From Neisseria cinerea (lineage in GTDB: Bacteria; Pseudomonadota; Gammaproteobacteria; Burkholderiales; Neisseriaceae), in assembly GCF_900475315.1 (NCBI RefSeq), contig NZ_LS483369.1:372001-436000 (forward strand): a DNA stretch of 64,000 nt. Reading direction: 5' to 3'. Each line of letters starts with the position of its first letter. Positions within the stretch are counted from its first letter, which is position 1. Under the pieces are notes generated by a model that was not told where the DNA came from, made no database searches, and saw only the letters and a program-made list of their open reading frames with translations. This document shows positions 33,640-43,256 of this stretch, one piece after another. A program made the translations under genes and the position numbers.

Positions 33640-34853
33640 AAACGGTAGTTTGGATCGTCATCCTGTTTGCTGCAGCCGTCGGGCTGGCATTGGCTTCGGG
33701 CATTTATACCGGCGATGTGTTCATCGTGCTCGGACAGACTATGCTCAGAATCAACCTGCACGCCTTTGTGTTAGGTTCGCTGATTGTCGTCGTGGTGTGG
33801 TATTTTCTGTTTAAATTCATCATCGGCATACTCAATATCCCCGAAAAGATGCAGCGTTTCAGTTTGGCACGAAAAGGACGCAAGGCCGCGCTTTACTTGA
33901 ACAAAGCGGGTTTGGCGTATTTTGAAGGGCGTTTTGAGAAGGCGGAACTTGAAGCCTCGCGCGTATTGGGAAACAAAGAGGCGGGCGACAACCGTACTTT
34001 GGCATTGATGTTGGGCGCACATGCCGCCGGGCAGATGGGAAATACCGAATTGCGCGACCGGTACCTTGCAGAAATTGCAAAGTTGCCTGCAAAACAGCAG
34101 CTTTCACGCTACCTCCTGCTGGCTGAATCGGCACTGAACCGCCGGGATTACGAAACGGTGGAAGCCAATCTGCACGCGGCAGCCAAAATGAATGCCGGAC
34201 TGACACGGCTTGTGCGCCTGCAATTGCGCTATGCCTTCGAGCGGGGAGACGCGCTTGAGGTGTTGGCAAAAACCGAAAAACTTTCCAAGGCAGGCGCGTT
34301 GGGTGAATCCGAAACGGAACAGTATCAAAATTGGGCCTACCGACGGCTGCTGGCGGATGCCGACGATGCTGTTTCTCTGAAGGCTTGTTTGAAGCGGATT
34401 CCCGACAGCCTCAAAAACGGGGAATTGAACGTATCGGTTGCGGAAAAGTACGAACGTTTGGGACTGTATGCCGAAGCGGTCAGATGGGTCAAACAGCATT
34501 ATCCGCAAAGCCGCAGACCCGAACTTTTGGAAGCATTTGTCGAGAGCGTACGCTTTTTGGGCGAACGAGATCAGCAGAAGGCCATTGATTTGGCCGATGC
34601 TTGGCTTCGGGATCAGCCCGACAATGCCCTGCTTTTGATGTATCTCGGACAGCTTGCCTACGGCCGCAAACTTTGGGGTAAGGCAAAAGGCTACCTTGAA
34701 GCGAGTATTGCACTGAAGCCGAGTATTTCTGCGCGTTTGGTTCTGGCAAAGGTTTTCGACGAAATCGGAGAAACGCAGAAGGCGGAGGCGCAGCGCAGCT
34801 TGGTTTTGGCAAGTGTTGCAGAGGAAAACCGACCTTCCGCAGAAACTCATTGA
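33636..34853 (+). CDS. hemY: HemY, TPR-containing haem-biosynthesis-associated membrane protein
   Basis: 405 residues. Two N-terminal membrane helices (about 4-24 and 40-62) are followed by the HemY_N domain (FSLARKGRKAALYLNKAGLA) and helical TPR-like repeats to the C-terminus. This is not the protoporphyrinogen oxidase also called HemY in Bacillus. Its role in proteobacterial haem synthesis is accessory and ill-defined. The start overlaps the hemX stop. Confidence 0.88.
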   Translation: MKTVVWIVILFAAAVGLALASGIYTGDVFIVLGQTMLRINLHAFVLGSLIVVVVWYFLFKFIIGILNIPEKMQRFSLARKGRKAALYLNKAGLAYFEGRFEKAELEASRVLGNKEAGDNRTLALMLGAHAAGQMGNTELRDRYLAEIAKLPAKQQLSRYLLLAESALNRRDYETVEANLHAAAKMNAGLTRLVRLQLRYAFERGDALEVLAKTEKLSKAGALGESETEQYQNWAYRRLLADADDAVSLKACLKRIPDSLKNGELNVSVAEKYERLGLYAEAVRWVKQHYPQSRRPELLEAFVESVRFLGERDQQKAIDLADAWLRDQPDNALLLMYLGQLAYGRKLWGKAKGYLEASIALKPSISARLVLAKVFDEIGETQKAEAQRSLVLASVAEENRPSAETH

Positions 34854-34857
34854 AACC

Positions 34858-34888
34858 TTCAGACGGCATAGTTGAAATGCCGTCTGAA
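34858..34888. repeat. Inverted AT-DUS pair between hemY and hemE
   Basis: TTCAGACGGCAT (34858-34869) then ATGCCGTCTGAA (34877-34888). It can form a stem but has no T-run, so read-through into hemE is possible. Confidence 0.7.
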
Positions 34889-34932
34889 AACCATTCCATA
34901 CACTTTACAAACATACTGACAGAAAGCCCCGC

Positions 34933-35997
34933 ATGACTCTTTTAAAAAACGATACCTTCCTCCGCACCCTGCTCAAACAGCCCGTCGAATACACGCCGAT
35001 TTGGATGATGCGCCAGGCGGGGCGTTATCTGCCTGAATACAAAGCCACGCGCGCGAAAGCGGGCAGCTTTCTCGATTTGTGTAAAAACACCGAATTGGCG
35101 ACCGAAGTCACCATCCAACCTTTGGAACGCTTCGATTTGGACGCGGCGATTTTGTTCTCCGACATCCTGACTGTCCCAGACGCAATGGGCTTGGGACTGT
35201 ACTTTGCCGAAGGTGAAGGCCCGAAATTCGAACGCGCCTTGAAACACGAAGCCGACATCGCCAAGCTGCACGTTCCCGACATGGAAAAACTGCAATACGT
35301 TTTCGACGCGGTAACTTCCATCCGTAAAGCATTGGACGGCCGCGTACCGCTTATCGGCTTCTCCGGCAGCCCGTTCACGCTCGCCTGCTACATGGTCGAA
35401 GGCGGCAGCAGCAAAGAATTTCGCACCATCAAAACCATGATGTACTCGCGCCCCGATTTGCTGCACAAAATTCTCGACACCAACGCCCAAGCCGTTACCG
35501 CCTACCTCAACGCCCAAATCGACGCAGGCGCGCAGGCTGTGCAGATTTTCGACACTTGGGGCGGCGTCCTGAGCGATGCGGCGTTTAAAGAGTTCAGCCT
35601 CAAATACATCCGCCAAATCGTTTCCGGATTGAAACGCGAAAGCGAAGGCCGCCGCGTTCCCGTCATCGTGTTTGCCAAAGGCGGCGGGCTGTGGCTGGAA
35701 AGCATGGCGGAAATCGGTGCAGACGCATTGGGCTTGGACTGGACGTGCAACATCGGCGAAGCACGCCGCCGCGTCGGTAACCAAGTCGCCCTGCAAGGCA
35801 ACTTCGACCCGTTTGCCCTCTTTGGCACGCCCGAATCCATCCGCACCGAAGTCGCGCGCATCCTTGCCGACTACGGACACGGCAGCGGCCATGTCTTCAA
35901 CCTCGGACACGGCATCAACCAACACGCCGACCCAGGACACGCCAAAATCTTAGTCGACACCGTACACGAGCTGTCGCGGCAGTATCACGGCGGATAA
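34933..35997 (+). CDS. hemE: Uroporphyrinogen decarboxylase
   Basis: 354-residue cytoplasmic enzyme converting uroporphyrinogen III to coproporphyrinogen III. The signature [20 protein letters not shown] is near residue 20; [37 protein letters not shown] and [15 protein letters not shown] are all present. The length is normal. It follows hemD-hemX-hemY, which makes this a haem operon. Confidence 0.98.
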   Translation: MTLLKNDTFLRTLLKQPVEYTPIWMMRQAGRYLPEYKATRAKAGSFLDLCKNTELATEVTIQPLERFDLDAAILFSDILTVPDAMGLGLYFAEGEGPKFERALKHEADIAKLHVPDMEKLQYVFDAVTSIRKALDGRVPLIGFSGSPFTLACYMVEGGSSKEFRTIKTMMYSRPDLLHKILDTNAQAVTAYLNAQIDAGAQAVQIFDTWGGVLSDAAFKEFSLKYIRQIVSGLKRESEGRRVPVIVFAKGGGLWLESMAEIGADALGLDWTCNIGEARRRVGNQVALQGNFDPFALFGTPESIRTEVARILADYGHGSGHVFNLGHGINQHADPGHAKILVDTVHELSRQYHGG

Positions 35998-36185
35998 GCC
36001 GGCAGGAAACTGCCCGATATGCCGTCTGAAGCCGAGAGATGGTCGGTTAGGGTAAAAATAAGGCAATGCGGCAATATCCGCCGTGTATGGATAGTACATG
36101 ACGGCGGCGGCGTTGCCGTATTGGCGCAATCCCAACCGTCCCTATTTTCAGACGGCATTTTTGTTTTCAGATGCATGGAAAACCG

Positions 36186-37565
36186 ATGGCAAAAACGCTT
36201 AAAACCCTTTACCAATGCACCGAATGCGGCGGCACTTCCCCGAAATGGCAAGGCAAATGCCCGCATTGCGGCGAGTGGAACACACTTCAGGAAAGCTTAG
36301 CCGCGCCCGAACCGAAAAACGCCCGCTTCCAATCTTGGGCGGCGGACACCTCGACCGTCCAGTCCCTCTCCGCCGTTACCGCCACCGAAGTGCCGCGCAA
36401 TCCGACCGGCATGGGCGAACTCGACCGCGTATTGGGCGGCGGTTTGGTCGACGGTGCGGTCATCCTGCTCGGCGGCGACCCCGGCATCGGCAAATCCACG
36501 CTGCTGTTGCAAACCATCGCCAAAATGGCGCAAAGCCGCAAAGTGCTGTACGTTTCCGGCGAGGAATCCGCCCAACAAGTCGCCTTGCGCGCGCAACGTT
36601 TGGAACTGCCGACCGAAGGCGTAAACCTGCTTGCTGAAATCCGCATGGAAGCGATTCAAGCAGCGTTGAAACAGCATCAGCCTGAAGTCGTCGTCATCGA
36701 CTCCATCCAAACCATGTATTCCGACCAAATCACTTCCGCCCCAGGCTCCGTGTCGCAGGTACGCGAATGCGCCGCCCAACTGACGCGCATGGCGAAACAA
36801 ATGGGCATCGCCATGATACTGGTCGGACACGTTACCAAAGACGGCGCGATTGCCGGCCCGCGTGTGCTGGAACACATGGTCGATACCGTGCTGTATTTTG
36901 AGGGCGACCAACACTCCAACTACCGCATGATACGCGCCATCAAAAACCGTTTCGGCGCAGCAAACGAATTGGGCGTGTTCGCCATGACAGAAAACGGTTT
37001 GAAAGGCGTGTCCAACCCGTCCGCCATCTTCCTCGCCAGCTACCGCGACGACACGCCCGGTTCGTGCGTTTTGGTTACACAAGAAGGCAGCCGCCCGCTT
37101 TTGGTCGAAATTCAGGCATTGGTCGATGACGCGCACGGCTTCACACCCAAACGACTCACCGTCGGTCTCGAACAAAACCGCCTCGCCATGTTGCTCGCCG
37201 TCCTCAACCGTCACGGCGGCATCGCCTGTTTCGACCAAGACGTATTCCTTAACGCCGTCGGCGGCGTCAAAATCGGCGAACCGGCGGCGGATTTGGCGGT
37301 CATCCTCGCCATGCTCTCCAGCTTCCGCAACCGCCCGTTGCCCGAAAAAATGGTCGCATTTGGCGAAATCGGTTTGAGCGGCGAAGTCCGCCCCGTCGCG
37401 CGCGGACAAGAGCGGCTCAAAGAAGCAGAAAAACTCGGCTTCAAACGCGCCATCGTCCCCAAAGCCAATATGCCGCGCAACGCCAAAGAGTTTCCGAACC
37501 TGAAAATCTACGGCGTTTCGAGTTTGCAGGAAGCCATTGATATTTGTCGGGAAGATAGGGATTGA
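36186..37565 (+). CDS. radA: DNA repair protein RadA
   Basis: 459-residue RecA-like branch-migration helicase. It has an N-terminal zinc finger (YQCTECGGTSPKWQGKCPHC), Walker A in GGDPGIGKSTLLLQT, the RadA-specific KNRFG motif in IRAIKNRFGAANELGVFAM, and a Lon-like C-terminal domain (LAVILAMLSSFRNRPLPEKM). I chose ATG 36186 so that the protein begins MAKTLKTLYQC. Confidence 0.97.
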   Translation: MAKTLKTLYQCTECGGTSPKWQGKCPHCGEWNTLQESLAAPEPKNARFQSWAADTSTVQSLSAVTATEVPRNPTGMGELDRVLGGGLVDGAVILLGGDPGIGKSTLLLQTIAKMAQSRKVLYVSGEESAQQVALRAQRLELPTEGVNLLAEIRMEAIQAALKQHQPEVVVIDSIQTMYSDQITSAPGSVSQVRECAAQLTRMAKQMGIAMILVGHVTKDGAIAGPRVLEHMVDTVLYFEGDQHSNYRMIRAIKNRFGAANELGVFAMTENGLKGVSNPSAIFLASYRDDTPGSCVLVTQEGSRPLLVEIQALVDDAHGFTPKRLTVGLEQNRLAMLLAVLNRHGGIACFDQDVFLNAVGGVKIGEPAADLAVILAMLSSFRNRPLPEKMVAFGEIGLSGEVRPVARGQERLKEAEKLGFKRAIVPKANMPRNAKEFPNLKIYGVSSLQEAIDICREDRD

Positions 37566-37567
37566 AA

Positions 37568-37599
37568 AAAATGCCGTCTGAAATTTTCAGACGGCATTG
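37568..37599. terminator. DUS-pair terminator between convergent radA and DUF302 gene
   Basis: AT-DUS arms at 37571-37582 and 37586-37597; the T-run lies on the reverse strand. Confidence 0.75.
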
Positions 37600-37669
37600 T
37601 GTTTGTAGGGGATTTCGGATGCGGTGCCAAACAGGGTACGGCACCGATTGCCGGTAAAGGCGGCGCGGT

Positions 37670-38149
37670 TTATTCGCCTACGGTTTTTTGTATCAGTTTT
37701 TCGGCGTTTGCCAAAGTGTTTGCCACTTCGTCAAAACCGATGCGGCTGCCGGCAATCAGGGCGTGCGTATCGGTATAGACGGCGCGTACTTTGCCGTCCT
37801 CCTCAGTAACGAGGACGCGCAGGGGCAGCTGCAGGGCGAAGGCGGGGTCTTTGACCATCAGCGGCGTACCGGCTTTGGGCGTGCCGAAGACGATGACTTT
37901 TGCCGGCTGCATGGTCAGGCCCTCATGTCGTGCCGCTTCCTGATGATCGATGACGGCAAAAATGTTCATCCCTTTGCTTTTTATGGCGGTTTCAAGGCGG
38001 CTGACGGTTTCGTCAAAACCGTATTTTGATGTGAGGGTATGCGTGGTCATGGCGGTTTCGTTTTGGGTTTGCGGTTCGCCGGCAGGATGCGCCCAAGCGG
38101 TTGAGAGGGCGAATACGGCGGCGGCTGTCAGGGAAAATATACGTTTCAT
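37670..38149 (-). CDS. Secreted DUF302 family protein
   Basis: 159 residues. Signal peptide MKRIFSLTAAAVFALSTAWA, then the DUF302 domain (FDETVSRLETAIKSKGMNIF, VFGTPKAGTPLMVKDPAFAL, LPLRVLVTEEDGKVRAVYTD). DUF302 proteins are small periplasmic or cytoplasmic proteins often near redox or sulfur genes; biochemistry is unknown. It lies 60 bp downstream of the periplasmic rhodanese gene with a DUS pair between them. Confidence 0.85.
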   Translation of the reverse strand: MKRIFSLTAAAVFALSTAWAHPAGEPQTQNETAMTTHTLTSKYGFDETVSRLETAIKSKGMNIFAVIDHQEAARHEGLTMQPAKVIVFGTPKAGTPLMVKDPAFALQLPLRVLVTEEDGKVRAVYTDTHALIAGSRIGFDEVANTLANAEKLIQKTVGE

Positions 38150-38167
38150 TGTGTGCTTTCAAAATAA

Positions 38168-38204
38168 ATGCCGTCTGAAAAGAAGGAAGCCTTTCAGACG
38201 GCAT
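38168..38204 (-). terminator. DUS-pair terminator after the rhodanese gene
   Basis: AT-DUS arms at 38168-38179 and 38193-38204. Confidence 0.7.
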
Positions 38205-38208
38205 GGTG

Positions 38209-38568
38209 TTATTTCATGCCTTTTTTGAGCAGGTCTTCATAACCGCCGTGATTGACAACCTTCGTATAGCCTGCTTTTTTCAGCTCTTGAAGGGCAACTT
38301 CGGCACGCCGTCCGCTGCGGCAGTACAGGTTGACCGGTGTGTCTTTGTCGGGCGCGGCTTCATGTATGCGGCGGACGATTTGGTCAACGGGGATATTGAC
38401 CGCATTGTTTAAATGGCCTTCCTGAAATTCCTGTTCGCTGCGGACATCGATCCAAACGGCCGCCTGTTGTGCGGTTTGGGCGGCAGATACGGGTTTTTGC
38501 GGGGCTGCCTGTGCGGAAAAAGCAGCTGAAGCAATGAGTGCGGCAGCAAGCAGGTGTCTGATGTTCAT
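38209..38568 (-). CDS. Periplasmic rhodanese-like protein (PspE type)
   Basis: 119 residues: signal peptide (MNIRHLLAAALIASAAFSAQ) and a single rhodanese domain (VWIDVRSEQEFQEGHLNNAV) with the active-site loop NLYCRSGRRAEVAL. The catalytic cysteine is present, so sulfur transfer is plausible. The start at 38568 is fixed by the signal peptide; a longer frame to 38652 runs into recB and is rejected. It begins about 40 bp downstream of recB. Confidence 0.88.
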   Translation of the reverse strand: MNIRHLLAAALIASAAFSAQAAPQKPVSAAQTAQQAAVWIDVRSEQEFQEGHLNNAVNIPVDQIVRRIHEAAPDKDTPVNLYCRSGRRAEVALQELKKAGYTKVVNHGGYEDLLKKGMK

Positions 38569-38606
38569 GGGTTTCTCCTGTGGTTGTTGTCCGAAAGGAC
38601 GGGAAG

Positions 38607-41600
38607 TTATCTTATCCAATCTAAAGAGGCGGTGTCTATATCCCAACGCCAAATTCCACCGTTTTTCCCGTCTATGCCGCGCAGGAATAGGTAGCGGATG
38701 GAAATGGCGGCAGGCTGTTGTCCGCGCAGTTTGAAGTACCGCATGGCGGCAACGGCGTAAATCAGTGCCTGAAGGTAATAGTGGTGGTGTGCGACGGCTT
38801 CATCCATTGCCTGTTGCGTGTAGGCGGATGCGTCCGTACCGAGGTGGTTTGATTTGTAGTCGATGACGCAGATATTTCCCTCGGGGTCTTGGCAAACCAT
38901 GTCGATAAAGCCGTTTAAAAAGCCGTTGACGGTGTGGAAGTCGAGCGTTTTGGCGGCGGCACGGCAGACTTCGGGCAATCGGATATCGTCGCGGGCAAAC
39001 CATGCGCGCAGCCGTTTGAGGCTGAAGTCTTCGGTAAAGAGCGTAAAGCCCATTTCGGGGCAGCGGTACTCGGGCGGAATGTCGGACAGGCTGTATGTTC
39101 CCGTCAGCGGCGTTTTCCTGCAGGCTTCCACCATTTCGGCAACGGCGGGCAGCCATATTTCTTCAAACCCGTATTTCTTCAGCGTATCGGCAATGAGTGT
39201 TTCCTGTCCGGCAGCAGGGCGGTCGAATGGGAAGTGTTCCAGAATTTCGTGCAGGCACAGCCCGGCATGTGTGCCTTTCGGAAAATTGTGTATCGTCATG
39301 CCGTCTGAATCCGACGGTGTTTCAGACGGCATGGTTGACTCTGCCGTTTCTGCAGGGTCTAGGGAAGGCTGCACATCTTCTTCCCCGCCGTCAAGCGTTT
39401 GGGTATGGCGGCTTAATGCGGTAAAGCTGGTGTGCCGGATGAGGCGGAATCCGCGATCGGGGATGCTGTTTGCGGCAAATTCGGCGGTTTGACCGGCATT
39501 GCCGCAATATACGGCAGGAGGCGGCGCATCTTCTGTGAAGGCAAAATTTGTGCCGGAAGGGGCGTTGTCCGTCAAACGCTGCCAGTTTTGTTTGAGCATC
39601 GTTATGCCGTCCTTTTCCCGGTCATAGGTTTGGCGGACGGTTTCGCGGCTGTCTTGGGGCGAGCCCTCAATCAGGTAGGCGAGGGGGTTGTCGGCGGTAT
39701 TGGTGGAGTATGCGGCGTAGATGTTGAGCTGTTCCTCGGCACGCGTCAGCGCAACATAAAGCAGGCGCAGGCGTTCCGCCATTTCTTCATCGGCGTATTG
39801 TTTCTGTTCGTCTTCGGACAGTTGCGCCTTTGCCAACAGTTCGGTTCGGTTTGCGCTTTGGTGGAGGATTTGCCAGTCGGACGGCCCGGTATCTTGCGCG
39901 TCCCACGCAAACGGGCAGTACACCAGCGGATACTGCAAACCTTTCGAGGCGTGCATGGTAACGATTTTGACCAAATCTTCGTCGCTTTCCAAACGGATGG
40001 CGCGGTTGTCGCCGCCGTTGTTGTCGGCAAGGCTGATTTGGTCGCGCAGCCATTTGTGCAGCGCGGCGGGGTTGCGGTTTTGCGCGTCTTCGGCAGCAAG
40101 CAGTTCGAGCAGTTGGAAATAATTGGTCAGGCTGCGCCCGTTGTTCCGGCTTAAGAGGCGCGTTTCGATGCCGTGTGTTTGGGAAAATTGCTGCATAGCG
40201 GCGAAAATGCCGTATTGATTCCAGTTGTCGAGCGCGGTTCGGGCAGATTCCGCCCAATGCAAAATCTCGCTTTCGTTTTGGTTGAAGTCGTGCAATTGCT
40301 GCGCGTCATAACCGAATATGCTGCTTGTCAGGACAAAGCGCAGCGTTCCGGCGCGGCGCGGTTCGAGCCAGAAGCCGATGAGTGCGGACAGGGCGGCGGC
40401 TTCGGGCGAGGCGAACACGGATTCGCGCGAAAGCAGGACGCTTTGCACCTGCCGTTTTTTCAGGGCGGCGGAAACCATCACCGCCTCGTTGTGCGTGCGT
40501 ACCAGCACGGCAATATCGCCCGACTGCAACGGACGGCCTTTGAAATTCAGACGGCCTCCGGCGGCTTCGTTGAGCGCGTGGGCGATTTCGTCGGCGCAAT
40601 AGTCGGCGGCACGGCGGCGCAAAACGTCTTTGTTGGCTTTTTCATTGTCGTTTTCGTGCAGCCAACGAACCTGTACTGCAGGACGTTCGGGGGACAACCT
40701 GCTTTCGGCACGCGCCGCACCGACTTCCGAATAGCCGATGTTTTCCAAAACGAACGGGCGTTCTTTAAGGCGGAACAGCGCGCCTATGCTGCCGATAAGC
40801 GCAGAATGGCTGCGGTAGTTGGTGGCGAGCGTGTAGCGGTGTTGCGCGTTTCCGGCGGCTTGCAGGTAGGCGTAAATATCTGCACCGCGAAAGCTGTAAA
40901 TCGCCTGTTTGGGATCGCCGACCAGAAACAGCGGGCGGTTTTGGGCGATGAAGATTTTTTGGAAGATTTCGTATTGCAGCGGGTCGGTGTCTTGGAACTC
41001 GTCGATCAGCGCGGTTTCCCAGTTTTCGGCAACGGCGCGGGCGAGGGTTTCGGCGTGCGGATTGTCGGTCAGCGCGGTGTGGACATCGAGCAGCAGGTCG
41101 TCGAAACCTCGTTCGCGGCGCGATTTTTTCATCTCAGCAAGGCTGCGGTTGAGATATTCGATTAAATCCAGTTGCAGCCGGATCATTGTTGCTTCTTCCG
41201 CTTCTTCGAGTGCATTCAAATCGCGCCCGAAGTCTGCCAGTTTCTGCAATTCGGCAAATACTGCCGCATCGGGCGTTTTGCCTTTTTTCAGTCCGGCTTC
41301 GAGTTTGTCGGACGCAAGTTTCAAGAGCCTGTCGTGCGTGTCTTTGTCCAGAAAGGGCAGTTGTCCGGCGGCGGATTTTTGTGCCAGTTCTTCAAAAAGG
41401 TTGCCGAAGCTGTTTTTGCGGTAACTGTTGCCGTTGAGGTCGGGATGGATGCGCCAAAAGCCGGCTTCTAGCTCGGGCAGCAGGCGGCAGATGGTTTGCC
41501 ATGAGGTTTCGGCGTTGTGCTGCGCCTGTTTCAAATCCGCCTGCGGACGGCGGAAATTCAGGTACGGGCGGGAAAGATAGCGCGAAATTTGGGCAAGGAC

Positions 41601-42221
41601 GGTTTGCGGCACAGCTTTGCGTTTGAAAACCAATTCGGCAAGCACCGGGTCGTTGCTGACGCGTTCCCGCCAAAAATCTTGAGCCGGGACAAGCAGGCGG
41701 TCGCCGTCTTCTTCGGTCAGTTCGACATCGAACGGTGCTTGGCACAGGAAGGCGTAGTCGCGCAGGATACGTTGGCAGAAGCCGTGTATGGTATAGATGG
41801 CGGCGTTGTCGAATTGTCCGATGGCGGCTTTGAGGCGGACAATCAGACGCGTCCGGCTTTCTTTTTGCAAAGCCTGTTCCAAGAGTGCGGGCAGGAAGGT
41901 GTCGCCTTTGTGGTGTTCCGCACAATAGGCGGCGATGCCGTCTGAAAGCGTGTCGTCTCCAAGTTTGGCAATTTTTTTGCTTTCCAAAACTTGCAACACA
42001 TCGTCCAAACGCGCGCGCAGGCGTGTTTTCAGCTCGGCGGTGGCGGCTTTGGTGAAGGTAACGACCAATACGCGTTCGACGCTTTTTTGTTCCAATACGA
42101 TCAAACGTGTAAACAGGGCGGCGATGCCGTAGGTTTTGCCGGTGCCGGCAGAGGCTTCAATCAGGTTGGTGCCGGCAATGGGGACGGCCAGCGGGTCAAA
42201 TGCTTGGATGCTTGCAGACAT
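38607..42221 (-). CDS. recB: Exodeoxyribonuclease V (RecBCD) beta subunit
   Basis: 1204-residue helicase-nuclease. Walker A is in LIEASAGTGKTYGIAALFTR near residue 22; the UvrD-type motif II region is DEFQDTDPLQYEIFQKIF, followed by LVGDPKQAIYSFRGADIYAY. KIVTMHASKGLQYPLVYCP is a later helicase motif. The C-terminal nuclease has GFIDMVCQDPEGNICVIDYK with the catalytic Asp and Lys. The length is typical. recC and recD are not adjacent. An inverted AT-DUS pair is translated in frame at 39299-39332. Confidence 0.97.
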   Translation of the reverse strand: MSASIQAFDPLAVPIAGTNLIEASAGTGKTYGIAALFTRLIVLEQKSVERVLVVTFTKAATAELKTRLRARLDDVLQVLESKKIAKLGDDTLSDGIAAYCAEHHKGDTFLPALLEQALQKESRTRLIVRLKAAIGQFDNAAIYTIHGFCQRILRDYAFLCQAPFDVELTEEDGDRLLVPAQDFWRERVSNDPVLAELVFKRKAVPQTVLAQISRYLSRPYLNFRRPQADLKQAQHNAETSWQTICRLLPELEAGFWRIHPDLNGNSYRKNSFGNLFEELAQKSAAGQLPFLDKDTHDRLLKLASDKLEAGLKKGKTPDAAVFAELQKLADFGRDLNALEEAEEATMIRLQLDLIEYLNRSLAEMKKSRRERGFDDLLLDVHTALTDNPHAETLARAVAENWETALIDEFQDTDPLQYEIFQKIFIAQNRPLFLVGDPKQAIYSFRGADIYAYLQAAGNAQHRYTLATNYRSHSALIGSIGALFRLKERPFVLENIGYSEVGAARAESRLSPERPAVQVRWLHENDNEKANKDVLRRRAADYCADEIAHALNEAAGGRLNFKGRPLQSGDIAVLVRTHNEAVMVSAALKKRQVQSVLLSRESVFASPEAAALSALIGFWLEPRRAGTLRFVLTSSIFGYDAQQLHDFNQNESEILHWAESARTALDNWNQYGIFAAMQQFSQTHGIETRLLSRNNGRSLTNYFQLLELLAAEDAQNRNPAALHKWLRDQISLADNNGGDNRAIRLESDEDLVKIVTMHASKGLQYPLVYCPFAWDAQDTGPSDWQILHQSANRTELLAKAQLSEDEQKQYADEEMAERLRLLYVALTRAEEQLNIYAAYSTNTADNPLAYLIEGSPQDSRETVRQTYDREKDGITMLKQNWQRLTDNAPSGTNFAFTEDAPPPAVYCGNAGQTAEFAANSIPDRGFRLIRHTSFTALSRHTQTLDGGEEDVQPSLDPAETAESTMPSETPSDSDGMTIHNFPKGTHAGLCLHEILEHFPFDRPAAGQETLIADTLKKYGFEEIWLPAVAEMVEACRKTPLTGTYSLSDIPPEYRCPEMGFTLFTEDFSLKRLRAWFARDDIRLPEVCRAAAKTLDFHTVNGFLNGFIDMVCQDPEGNICVIDYKSNHLGTDASAYTQQAMDEAVAHHHYYLQALIYAVAAMRYFKLRGQQPAAISIRYLFLRGIDGKNGGIWRWDIDTASLDWIR
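39299..39332. repeat. Inverted AT-DUS pair inside recB
   Basis: ATGCCGTCTGAA (39299-39310) and TTCAGACGGCAT (39321-39332) are translated on the reverse strand as MPSETPSDSDGM in the linker before the nuclease domain. Confidence 0.9.
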
Positions 42222-42260
42222 GGGGCGTATGGGAAAACGGTTGGACGGTAAAACGGGAAA

Positions 42261-42291
42261 ATGCCGTCTGAAAAAGGGTTTCAGACGGCAT
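42261..42291 (-). terminator. DUS-pair terminator between peroxidase gene and recB
   Basis: AT-DUS arms at 42261-42272 and 42280-42291. Confidence 0.7.
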
Positions 42292-42299
42292 GGTCCGCA

Positions 42300-43205
42300 T
42301 CAGAGGTTTTGCAGGCGTTCGAGGGACGGGGCGTAGTAGTATCCGCCCGAAACGGCGGCGGAGAGGTGCCGGAGCAGCAGGTCGGTTTTGCCGTCTGTAT
42401 CGCCGAACATATTCAATAATTGCGCTTCGATATTGTGCAGCGTGCGGCAGTATGCGGTAAACATCAAACCGTGTTCGCCGCTGATTTTGCCGAAGGGCAG
42501 GCTGCGGCGGACGATTTTCAGGCCGACTCCGTTTTCTTTCAGGTTGACGCGGCCGAGGTGTGAATCGGGCAGGCGGACATCGCGGCTGAATTCGTCGTCG
42601 GTTTCCTTGCTGCGGCCGACCGAGGCCTCCTGTTCGGTGACGGGGACGGCATCCCATTTTTTCAAATCGTGCAGGTATTTTTGCAGCAGTACATAGCTGC
42701 CGCCCGCATCGGGCCCTTCGGGGATGATGGCGACTTCGCGGATTTTTTCATCGCCCTGCGGGTTTTCCGTACCGTCGACGAAACCGTCCAGTCCGCGATC
42801 CTGATACAGGCGCAAACCGTGTTCTTCGGACGCGACGCATATGCTGTCGCCGAATGCGCCCAAAACGGATTGGGCAAGCGCGTAGGCGGCGCTTTGCCGG
42901 AGGGATTGGATGTGGATGTAGAGGTCGTGCTGCGTGGATGGTGCAAGCCCGTTACCCATTTCGGGAAACGGTTTGATTTCCCGACCTTCTTCTGGGTGTC
43001 CGAATGTTGCCCATGCTTTGCTGCCGAAAGCTATCGTCATACCTAAAATGTTGTCCGGAAAGCGGGCTTTCAAGGCAGTTAACGCGTCAAGCGAAACACG
43101 GCAGGCGGTTTTGATATCGTCGGTGCGGTTGGCGGCGATGTCGGCTTCGATAAAGATGCCGGCTTGGGCGTGGTCGGGAATGATGGCTGATTGGGGCGTA
43201 TTCAT
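42300..43205 (-). CDS. Dye-decolorizing (DyP-type) peroxidase
   Basis: 301 residues, no signal peptide. The family GxxDG motif is GFVDGTENPQGDEKI near residue 147; the proximal haem His is probably that in LPDSHLGRVNLKENG, with the Arg-rich stretch LKIVRRSLPFGKISGEHGLM after it. It resembles YfeX/EfeB-type class B enzymes. Cytoplasmic DyP proteins use hydrogen peroxide and have been linked to haem handling, but the natural substrate is unclear. ATG 43205 chosen. Confidence 0.9.
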   Translation of the reverse strand: MNTPQSAIIPDHAQAGIFIEADIAANRTDDIKTACRVSLDALTALKARFPDNILGMTIAFGSKAWATFGHPEEGREIKPFPEMGNGLAPSTQHDLYIHIQSLRQSAAYALAQSVLGAFGDSICVASEEHGLRLYQDRGLDGFVDGTENPQGDEKIREVAIIPEGPDAGGSYVLLQKYLHDLKKWDAVPVTEQEASVGRSKETDDEFSRDVRLPDSHLGRVNLKENGVGLKIVRRSLPFGKISGEHGLMFTAYCRTLHNIEAQLLNMFGDTDGKTDLLLRHLSAAVSGGYYYAPSLERLQNL

Positions 43206-43256
43206 GATGTTCCTCTGTGGTCTCATGTGTTTTATGGGTGGGATTATAGCACTGAA

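Noticed and set aside
34942-35940. 332-residue reverse frame opposite hemE
   Set aside because: It is antisense to a certain gene and has a typical shadow composition.
36297-37409. 370-residue reverse frame opposite radA
   Set aside because: RadA motifs on the forward strand are complete; the reverse frame has none.
40173-41165. 330-residue forward frame inside recB
   Set aside because: It lies opposite the RecB helicase motifs and has no ribosome site.
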